Made by a program: the position numbers and the translations under genes
DNA from: Hemileia vastatrix
Lineage: Eukaryota; Basidiomycota; Pucciniomycetes; Pucciniales; Zaghouaniaceae
Reading direction: 5' to 3'
Assembly (NCBI GenBank): GCA_030280995.1
Contig: JASXTE010000008.1
Span: 27,424,193-27,488,192, forward strand
Length of the DNA stretch: 64,000 bases
The notes under the pieces: generated by a model
What the model was told of the DNA's origin: nothing
The model's input: the letters and a program-made list of their open reading frames with translations, nothing else
Databases searched by the model: none
Shown: positions 56,044-64,000 of the stretch, piece by piece
Position numbering within the stretch: the first letter of the stretch is position 1
How the letters are laid out: every line of letters starts with the position of its first letter

Positions 56044-57176
56044 TTAAAATTGCGTTGAAAAATGTTGGAGTGTTATTGGAAGAATTTTTGCCCTTATATT
56101 AGTTGATTGAGAAATAAAAGTGTTGGATATAGTTGGAGGTGAATCAACTTGTTCATCTTCATACAGCTCTAACCATTGATCTTTGAGGTCAGCAAGTAGG
56201 TTATGATGTATAGTGCAACACAGAATCCAGTTGATCACCGTTTCCATTTCAGATTTATTTCTAAGAGGACTTCTTAATTCCCTTAAACTAGAAAAACGGC
56301 CTTTCAAGATTCCAATAGAATGTTCAATACGGACTCTTGACTTTGCCAAATGATTGTTGAATTTAGCATTTTGACTGTCTTCTGAAGCTGCTCCCCGAAA
56401 AGCAGGAAGTACATACTTTCCATTCACATAAGCAGAATCTGCAAGAAGATACTGATCTTCATCAAAGAATTTTTCAGGTTCATTTGAAATTTGCATTATT
56501 TGGAAGACATAGGAGTCATGAAATGAGCCAGGAAAGCCAGTGAAGAATGATATAAATTTTTTGTTTACGTCACATATAAGCTGAACGTTAATTGAATATC
56601 TATAAAGAAGATATATTTGTGTTAGTTTCAAAGAGAATGAAGGCAGTTAAAAATAATCTACCTCTTTTTACAGTCAAAGTAATTGGTTCCACCTTGAGCA
56701 GGTTTCTGGCTCAAAGGAATAGCAGTACCATCAACAAAACCAATACATCCTGGGAAGCCCTCTGCTTGCATAACCTGAGATGATTCAAGTCGCTCTTCTT
56801 TTGTTGGCCAGGTGAGAAGTTGACATTACAAGGAGTTGATGGCAGTGATACATCTTTTGGTATAAGTGTTAACTGAACCATACCCTAAATCAAAGACATT
56901 TTCTAAACGTTTCAAAGCGGCTCCATTACCATTTGAACCCAAATGACATTGTGTGATGGCCAATTGAATTGAAGGATGTAGTTGTTTTTTTTGAGAATTA
57001 TTGTGAAATATGGGATGATCCTGAATAAGCTCAAGCAATTTAAGGAAACATTCCTGAGAAGTCCTGAACAGCTGTCTAAAACTGGGTGTAGATAGTTTAA
57101 GAAGTGTTTGGATGGTGTACCTTGGGGTATGAAGTACTTGAGGCTTTCTGGGAAGAAGGTAACGTTTTGTGGCCAT
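56044..57176 (-). pseudogene. H2 DDE transposase (HARBI1-like), one nonsense codon in exon 1
   Basis: Exons 57176-56662 and 56599-56044 have the same lengths (515 and 556 nt) as in H1. Catalytic D (F-V-D-G-T-A-I-P-L), D (S-F-H-D-S-Y-V-F) and E (R-V-R-I-E-H-S-I-G) are all present. TAA near 56829 replaces the GAA of L-E-S-Q-L-L, so translation stops in exon 1. The two upstream stops seen in H1 also occur here, so H1, H2 and H3 share a common defective ancestor. Confidence 0.85.
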
Positions 57177-57602
57177 TTTTGATAAAAAGACAAAATCTTA
57201 TTCTAGATCAGAATCAGAATCTCAATCAGAGTCCAAGAGCAGTTCAAGAGCCATGAAAGTCATTGCTTTATGTAATTTATCACGATTTGAAAGTGAGGAA
57301 GGCATGACTCTTATATGATATGATATGAAAATGTAAATGATGTACGATGTTTTGAGTTATGAAGTGTTATGCTGTGGATTGCTGCGTATTAATGGGATGA
57401 TGCTGACAAATCAGTGAAATGGGACTTGATGGTGAAATCAGCACTTTTGGTTGAGAAAGTGCGGATTTGAGTGAAATAAGTGACTTATTTCATTTTGAAA
57501 TCCACCATTATTGGGGCTAGTGTGTTTTGGAAATCCGCACTTATTTAAGTGCCGATTTGGTCAAATTTAAGTGCGGATTTGCCAGAACTGACACCCCCTA
57601 AT

Positions 57603-59632
57603 GAAATTTTTTTGATTATATGTATTTAAAGAAGGCTCATCTTAAGTTAGTAGATTGTAGTACAGTTTTTGAGTTTTTGAAACACATAATAATGATTAAA
57701 AAAACAGAATATCAATTTCTGTCTTTGTTTAGATCTAGTTATTCTGCAACTACTAAAAAATTCTATATTATAATTTTGATAAAAGAAATAAAAGCTGATA
57801 TTTTGGAGCTTTTTATGGTTTATTTTATCAGAATTCTATAGGCATATTTGAGTTGTTAGTGTGATCTCATGAATTGAAAAAATTAATCACCACTCAGTAA
57901 ATTTTCAATTTAAAAAAATTGCATTTAAAATTAATTAAAATTTTAAATATAAGACAAAAAAACAAATTTATATTTTATAAAGCTGTAATTTTGATGCTAA
58001 ACTATTCTTGAATTTTATATTTTGGTATAATAACAGTGTTCACCTGGGAATCAAAACCACCAATTTTGAAAAGTGTTCTCATGTGAAAAAAGGTGTTTGA
58101 GATTTTATTTTAGACAGTATTATTGTTAAAGACTCTATCAAGTAAGAATAAGGGATATTTCTCATCATCTTTTCAGCTTCTTATTTAAAAAATACTAACT
58201 GATATTAATTTTGTAAAAATTATACAATAGGTTTTTCTAACTATTTCAATAGAAAAAGATAGCATCAAATTGACTATATCTTAATTAATATAAATCTTAC
58301 TATATATTTTAAATGAATAGACTAGAAATTGTAATTTTGAGGTGTTGAAAAAGTGATTAAATACAATAGTATAGATTCTAATGCCAGTTTTCTAGAAAAA
58401 GTGTTTTGGCAGAAGTAGTTTGAAGCTAAAAATTAAAACACCTCCTTTTCAAGTAAAAATATATACATTAAAAACTTATCAATGATTTATTTTAAATATT
58501 ATGATCAAAATGATAGTTAAAAATTTTATTATGGATCTCTTAAGTGTTTAATTCTATTGAATTTAATACATTTGACTTTTTTTTAGTAAACTAGACTATA
58601 AAACTCTACTTAGTACTTTGTCTTATCAAATACCAATATTAGAATGAATATATTTTATTAAAAATTCATTCTAACAGAGAATCTTTCAGCTCTTCATCGA
58701 ATATTTTGACAAAAAAGTGTTTTTATAATTTGATTTTTTAGTACAATTCCAATTGGTAAAAAAGATTTTTACTGCCTTTTTTAAAAAATAACCAAAGTTA
58801 TCCTGTGAGGCTTCCATTTAGACTATTCATAAAATTTTTAAAAAATAATGTGATACTCATAAGGATCTGAATAATTTAAATCTCAAACAAGAAAAATCTT
58901 TTTTTAAGGTAGTTTAATTATAAACACAATATTTGATACCTCTTTTATTATTATAGTTGTATAAATGTAAGTTTAGCACTTTTTGTAATGTATCATATGG
59001 AAAATAAATTATATTATTATGATATAAAGTGAGTTTTAGACTATTTTTAAAAAAATTATCCTCATTATTATTTAAAAGCTCTATTTATTTCCAGAAATAT
59101 ATATTATTTCTTATAAATTTTATTGATATGAAAATATTCTAAAGTTCAAATTAAAAAATCATCTATGAATTTTTTATAACTTAATTTTTTTTCTCATCTT
59201 AACTTAGCTTGAACCACATGAGGTCGCAGGATTTTGTTAGGAATTCAATCTAAGTTACAGAAAAACTAAAAGATATATAATTTTGTAAGAATGTATATTT
59301 TCATTGGAATTAAAAACATTTAAAATTTAAAGGGACTTAAGGAGTTTTTTCTTTTACAGAATAGATAGCAGTACAGATATTGTAATAGCTATATAATTTC
59401 ATTCTCTTAAATTTTTATCTATTGCAGGTAACAATTCAGGTATGTATAGTAATTATAAAAAAAGAAGTGATTCTCAAAGATTAAATACACCAATGCAGTT
59501 TTTGTTAAACATTTGTTTTACTTCTATTTTTTACTTGAAGATATTTTCAATCCCACTAATGTAATTTAAAATAAAATCAATTATAATTAAATTCACCCCA
59601 TAAAACACATAAGAGCTTTAGTTCAAAATGAT
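57603..59632 (-). mobile_element. E2 continuation between H2 and H3
   Basis: AT-rich sequence matching E1 in inverse orientation, e.g. GATTATATGT near 57612 and AGCTTGAACCACA near 59206 (compare E1 around 39410 and 41020). The far end of E2 is not reached within the window. No recognisable gene; small ORFs are AT-rich noise. Confidence 0.6.
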
Positions 59633-61086
59633 AATAGGGGGTGTCAGTTCTGGCAAATCCGCACTTAACTTAAGTGTGGATTTCAAACCAAATCAGCACT
59701 TAAAAATCAGCACTTAAATTTTGCAAAAAAATCACTTATTTCAAAAATGGGTGTCAGTTCTGACCTCAAATCAGCACTTTTTTCGTGATTTTTTTTTCAA
59801 AACCACATGTTGGACACATCATCCCTTTCTTTCCCATACCATTTTGTACTCTCCAAATGTCTCTTTGTGTACTTCATTCACTTGGGTTGGTATTTTCGTT
59901 TGTTGCATATTCATTTTTTTTTGGAATTTACGTTGAAAATTTTTTTTTTTGGATGGCTCATTGGTTTTCTTTTACCAGCTCAACATGAAATCACATATTT
60001 TCTGAAATCGCATGTTTTGTCAGTGATTTTTTTTTCATTCATCCCTCATATCCTTTTCCTATTCTCCTCCAACATCCCTCAAACAATTTGGTTTCATTCA
60101 TTTTGTCATCTCATCTCTCCAGGTAAGTCACTTTATTCTTTTTTTTTGATTTTTTGATTACTAATTATAATTTTTTTTGTTTTTTTCTGTTTATTTTATT
60201 TTATTTATCTAAATTTTTTTTGTAAGTGGTTATTTTAGATTTCAATGGTATAATTAACCTTTTTTTTCTCTCCCTCTTTACTTTCTTTTTTAGCTCCATC
60301 ACCCTACTCTTCATCCCTCCTTGGCATGGTCATTATCCCCCCTTTCCCTTATTTCACTTTTTTTTGGATCCATTTCATTGAAACACATACATTGCACACT
60401 CTTTATGCATTTCACTTACTCCATATTCAATTTCCCCACAATTCCAACATCAATCTTTCTCACTCTATTTTTCCTACTTTTCAATCAAGGTAAGTTTCAT
60501 CTCCTTTTTTTCATGCCTATATGATATCTCATTCCTTTTATGAAAAGTTCATACTTAAATATATGTATGACTCTTATCTGGATAACAGTGAACTTATAAA
60601 ACTCCTTTTGATCTCATCTTCATTACCACTTTTCAAGTTTTTGTAAAATTTTGAAAATCAGACTCGGAATTAGGGTTAGGTTTATTCAAATCTAATGTTC
60701 ATTTTACTGAAGATTCTCCTGAAGGCTACCTTTCATTTCCCACAAACAGATTTGAATTTGATTCAGTGGTTGCTGAGATATTGACCATTAAAGTTGAGCC
60801 TTTTTTTTCCCAATTTAAATTTTTATTTCATTTTTTCATGTAACAAATTAGGGTTAGATTTATTTAAATCACATGTCCTTTAACTGAAGATTCTACTAAA
60901 GCATATCTTTCATTTCCCTCAAACAGGTTTGAATTAGGTTCAGTGGTTGCTGAGATTTTGACCTTTGAAGCTGATCCTTTTTTCCAAATTTCACTTGTCT
61001 TATTTCACATTTTTATATTGCATATTTAGAGGATAAGGATTCTGAAACTCTTATATTATTATTATCTAGGCATTTAATTTATATAG

Positions 61087-61715
61087 GCATATATTCGTTA
61101 CTCAAGAATATCACTAAAGCTCAAAAAGATGAAGATTTTTTCTTATGGGACACTCTACCTTCCTTTAACTCTTTTCTTGCTCTTTGACTCAAAAAGCACT
61201 GTAATAAAGCATTTGAAAAAAATCATGAACTTGCAACCAAAGTTGGAATACCGAATTGGTGTGACTCCGAATGGGAAGATATCAGCCACGAATATCTTTT
61301 ATTTTCTAATGCTATTATCACTCATTCTGGATTTCACAATAAAATTCACACTGATACCAATGACACCAGTTTTCTTACTTTTGGTATATTCTCATATATC
61401 AAACCGATTACTGGCCAACCAATACCATCTCCAGCTAAAATCAAATGACATGGTTTATATTTTCCAGACCACCGGTGAATCATTGATTTTCGTTTGGGAA
61501 ATGGTATCATCAAAACTATTTGGAATTCTTCTAAGGATAATCATCAAACAACCAAAGCCCCTCCTGGTTTGGAATCCTGTCAAGATTTAACACATTTTGG
61601 TTGCTCATTTCAAATCAGTCATAAGTTGATTCAAAGAATCAATAAGGTAATGAAAGAAGGTAAAGTTAATCGATTTAAAAAAACTTTATTTAGATCCAAA
61701 AAGTATGGGGATTAG
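61087..61715 (+). pseudogene. H3 Tet-like 2OG-Fe(II) oxygenase, C-terminal part
   Basis: Homologous to the H2 gene from Y-S-L-L onward: L-P-S-F-N-S-F-L-A-L, P-N-W-C-D-S-E-W, H-S-G-F-H-N-K-I-H-T-D-T-N-D (intact metal-binding H-x-D), F-G-I-F-S-Y-I, Y-F-P-D-H, I-W-N-S-S-K-D-N-H-Q-T-T (candidate distal His) and F-G-C-S-F-Q-I-S, ending at TAG 61713-61715. Three TGA codons interrupt it; the first, after F-L-A-L, is shared with H2. The N-terminal half with the G-W-R motif is not found upstream, so the gene is truncated. Confidence 0.6.
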
Positions 61716-62219
61716 AGTTGTCATCAAAAATTTTACATTTTTTCATAAATTTTTAATAAATATTTTTTATGTATCAATTTCCTCAACAAAAGTAATGGGC
61801 CAACGACCTTGTGTTGTATAAATGGTAATCATGATAACATTTATTTGTTTCATGGGGTTCCTCTAGCCTATACCTGTGGAAAGTCCCAAACTTTTGTTTC
61901 TAGACTTGGTCTGCATTTTTGCTTGAGGTATTGTCATTACTTTAAACTAGGGAAATTGATATATATTAGATATTTATTTAATAATTTACGTAATTCTATT
62001 AAATTTAGATGACTTCCACCACTTACTTCAATAAAATGCAGGTGGGGGGTATTGCCAAATTTTCAAATCTGATATGTGAAATTGATGACTTAGAAAAATT
62101 TTGGTGATATCCACCCCTTGCTTCAATAAAATGCAGGGGAGAGTATTGCCAATCTTTTAAAACAGATATAGAATTTTTTTGACTTGTAAATATTTTGGTG
62201 AAAATTTTTGACAAGAATG
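61716..62219. other. H3 spacer
   Basis: It contains sequence matching H2 46870-46960 in inverse orientation (TAGCCTATACCTGTGGAAAG) and two CAATAAAATGCAGG hairpin blocks (about 62026-62055 and 62105-62140). No gene. Confidence 0.55.
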
Positions 62220-62722
62220 TGAAAGTAATTGTTTCCAATTTGAGCAGGTTTCTGGCTCAAAGGAATAGAAGTACCATCAACAAAACCAATACATCCTGGG
62301 AAGCCCTCTGCTTGCATAACCTGAGATGATTCAAGTCGCTCTTCTTTTGTTGGCCAGGTGAGAAGTTGACATTAAAAGGAGTTGATGGCAGTGATACATC
62401 TTTTGGTATAAGTGTTAACTGAACCATACCCTAAATCAAAGACATTTTCTAAAAGTTTCAAAGCGGCTCCATTACCATTTGAACCCAAATGACATTGTGT
62501 GATGGCCAATTGAATTGAAGGATGTAGTTGTTTTTTTTGAGAATTATTGTGAAATATGGGATGATCCTGAATAAGCTCAAGCAATTTAAGGAAACATTCC
62601 TGAGAAGTCCTGAACAGCTGTCTAAAACTGGGTGTAGATAGTTTAAGAAGTGTTTGGATGGTGTACCTTGGGGTATGAAGTACTTGAGGCTTTCTGGGAA
62701 GAAGGTAACGTTTTGTGGCCAT
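62220..62722 (-). pseudogene. H3 transposase exon 1 fragment
   Basis: M-A-T-K-R-Y-L-L-P-R-K-P through G-F-V-D-G-T-S-I-P-L-S-Q-K-P, nearly identical to H2 exon 1 and with the same TAA after I-N-S. Similarity ends near 62220, before the exon 1 end, so exon 2 with the other catalytic residues is missing. The upstream coding DNA is cut at 62822 by H4. Confidence 0.85.
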
Positions 62723-62822
62723 TTTTGATAAAAAGACAAAATCTTATTCTAGATCAGAATCAGAATCTCAATCAGAGTCCAAGAGCAGTTCAAGAGCCAT
62801 GAAAGTCATTGCTTTATGTAAT

Positions 62823-64000
62823 AGGGGGTGTCAGTTCTGGCAAATCCGCACTTACAAATCCGCACTTAAATTTGACCAAATCCGCACTTAAATAAGTGCG
62901 GATTTCCAAAACACACTAGCCCCAATACTGGTGGATTTCAAAATGAAATAAGTCACTTATTTCACTCAAATCCGCACTTTCTCAACCAAAAGTGCTGATT
63001 TCACCATCAAGTCCCATTTCACTGATTTGTCAGCATCATCCCATTCATACGCAGCACTCCGCAGAATAACACTTCATAACTCAAAACATCATACATCACT
63101 TACATCTTCATATCAGATCATATAAGAGTCATGCCTTCCTCACTTTCAAATCGTGATAAATTACATAAAGCAATGACTTTCATGGCGCTTGAACTGCTCT
63201 TGGACTCTGATTCCGATTCTGATCTAGAAGAAGATTTTGTCGTTTTATCAAAAATGGCCAGGAAACTTTACCTTCTTCCCAGAAAGCCTCAAGTACTTCA
63301 TACCCCCAAGTACACCATCCAAACACTTCTTAGCCTATTTACACCCAGTTTTAGACAGCTGTTCAGGACTTCTCAGGAATGTTTCCTTAAATTGCTTGAG
63401 CTTATTCAGGATCATCCCATATTTCACAATAATTCTCAAAAAGAACAACGACATCCTTCAATTCAATTGGCCATCACACTATGTTGTTTGGGTTCAAATG
63501 GTAATGGAGCCGCTTTGAAACGTTTAGAAAATGTCTTTGATTTAGGGTATGGTTCAGTTAACACTTATACCAAACGATGTATCACTTCCATCAACTCCTT
63601 GGAATCTCAACTTCTCACCTGGCCAACAAAAGAAGAGCGACTTGAATCATCTCAGGTTATGCAAGCAGAGGGCTTTCCAGGATGTATTGGTTTTGTTGAT
63701 GGTACTACTATTCCTTTGAGCCAGAAACCTGGTCAAGGTGGAAACAATTACTTTGACCGTAAAAAGAGGTAGATTATTTTTAACTCCTTTCATCCTCCTT
63801 GAAACTAACACAAACAAATATATCTTCTTTATAGATATTCAATTAACGTTCAGCTTATATGTGACGTAAACAAAAAATTTATATCATTCTTCGCTGGCTA
63901 TCCTGGCTCATGTCATGACTCCTACGTCTTCCAAAGAATGCATATTTCAAATGAACCTGAAAAATTCTTTGATGAAAATCAGTATCTTCTTGCAGATTCT
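62823..64000 (+). mobile_element. H4: PIF/Harbinger-like element inserted in H3, right end outside window
   Basis: Begins AGGGGGTGTCAGTTCTGGCA, with four TCCGCACTTA copies in the first 75 bp. It is inserted in the start of the H3 transposase gene, right after TTTATGTAAT; the unbroken sequence TTTATGTAATTTATCACG is seen in H1 and H2. This fixes the element's first base as A and puts AAT next to it, as at H1 and H2. Orientation is opposite to H1 and H2. Confidence 0.88.
63131..64000 (+). CDS. H4 DDE transposase (HARBI1-like), open to window edge
   Basis: Exon 1 63131-63768, a 66-nt intron (GTAGAT...TTATAG) and exon 2 from 63835 to the edge. It begins M-P-S-S-L-S-N-R-D-K-L and keeps the acidic S-D-S-D-S-D-L-E-E-D stretch that carries two stops in H1-H3. 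Catalytic D in G-F-V-D-G-T-T-I-P-L (about 63690) and D in S-C-H-D-S-Y-V-F (about 63918) are present; the final E lies beyond the window. Of the four copies this is the only one with an undamaged N-terminus, so it is the best candidate for an active source. Confidence 0.88.

Larger units (their letters stand above)
44687..57599 (-). mobile_element. H2: 12.9-kb PIF/Harbinger-like element with Myb/SANT, oxygenase and transposase genes
   Basis: Ends AGGGGGTGTCAG...CTGACACCCCCT with AAT on both sides (44684-44686, 57600-57602). Left to right: Myb/SANT-like gene (+), Tet-like oxygenase gene (-), a C-rich/G-rich mirror region, a permuted copia fragment flanked by a 1.8-kb direct duplication, and DDE transposase (-). 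Without the copia block and duplication the element would be about 6.5 kb. All three genes carry lesions, so H2 is not autonomous now. Strand is given by the transposase. Confidence 0.85.
59636..62822 (-). mobile_element. H3: rearranged PIF/Harbinger-like element, first part
   Basis: Left terminus AGGGGGTGTCAGTTCTGGCA at 59636, preceded by AAT (59633-59635). After about 180 bp of normal left end it switches to sequence that is inverted relative to H2 (compare 59980-60130 with 55745-55900 reversed). The oxygenase gene therefore runs on the plus strand, followed by a transposase exon 1 fragment on the minus strand. H4 is inserted at 62823, and the right end lies outside the window. A stretch near 60670-60800 is repeated at 60860-60990 (GGTTCAGTGGTTGCTGAGAT). 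Confidence 0.75.

Noticed and set aside
61129..61590. 153-residue plus-strand ORF over the H3 oxygenase
   Set aside because: Another frame of the same region matches the H2 oxygenase and ends at 61715; this one is its shadow.
61087..61715. TGA recoding in the oxygenase genes, since all internal stops noticed there are TGA
   Set aside because: The positions differ between H2 and H3 and correspond to different amino acids (Cys, Lys, Trp, Gly), which fits decay of dead copies better than recoding; other genes here use TGA as a stop.
1..64000. tRNA, rRNA or conventional host genes
   Set aside because: I looked for cloverleaf-like or conserved rRNA blocks and for non-transposon protein families and saw none I could support.

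Overview
The window is a stack of transposable elements nested inside one another, with no recognisable ordinary host gene. It looks like an AT-rich fungal genome, most likely a basidiomycete and probably a rust fungus. The inference rests on four things: short introns (49-76 nt) with GTAAGT-type donors and a CTGAC branch motif; Ty3 gag proteins with a C-x2-C-x4-H-like knuckle followed by an FPDG motif; abundant two-gene PIF/Harbinger-like elements (DDE nuclease plus Myb/SANT-like partner); and a Tet-like 2OG-Fe(II) oxygenase type that I recall as expanded in rusts. The species cannot be named from the sequence.

Left half (1-36529): an old Ty3/gypsy element on the minus strand (RT-A) runs from about 178 to its 5' LTR end at 36529. 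Three elements interrupt it. RT-B (3883-19785, minus) is a young, nearly intact Ty3 element inserted in the RT-A gag gene with a CTAC duplication. A solo LTR (20369-21275) sits in the same gag gene with an ACGG/CCGT duplication. RT-C (22135-35877, plus) is a decayed relative of RT-A inserted in the RT-A 5' LTR. The RT-B 5' LTR is itself split by a 3.2-kb Harbinger-like element, H1 (16489-19687). Removing H1 restores an LTR that matches the 3' copy apart from about eight substitutions, a small length change in an A-run and one 33-bp tandem repeat difference.

All three Ty3 elements make gag-protease and pol in overlapping frames. Each has a T TTT TTA/G slippery heptamer one codon before the gag stop, a 9-nt spacer and a two-stem hairpin whose stems co-vary between copies. 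They also share a long structured 3' region and a short hairpin motif ending in TTAAACTG, found about fifty times by eye, always in sense orientation, and even translated as an L-x-x-E-x-K-L repeat in the RT-B and RT-A pol N-termini. RT-C additionally carries two antisense, intron-containing genes for cysteine-rich proteins whose two C-x2-C-x6-C halves are in reversed order relative to a fungal Zn2Cys6 cluster.

Middle (36530-44686): two 4.6-kb-class, gene-poor CACTA-like elements lie in opposite orientation (E1 37100-41733; E2 starting at 43999). They have CACCACACAATAT ends, a subterminal palindrome and, for E1, a 3-bp TAT duplication. Short relatives lie at 1-177 and 31598-31844.

Right half (44687-64000): E2 is broken by two more Harbinger-like elements. 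H2 (44687-57599, 12.9 kb, AAT duplication) holds a Myb/SANT-like gene, a Tet-like oxygenase gene and a DDE transposase. It is further disrupted by a permuted Ty1/copia fragment flanked by a 1.8-kb direct duplication of H2 sequence. H3 (from 59636) has the oxygenase block inverted, and it is interrupted at 62823 by H4, whose transposase reading frame is open up to the window edge.
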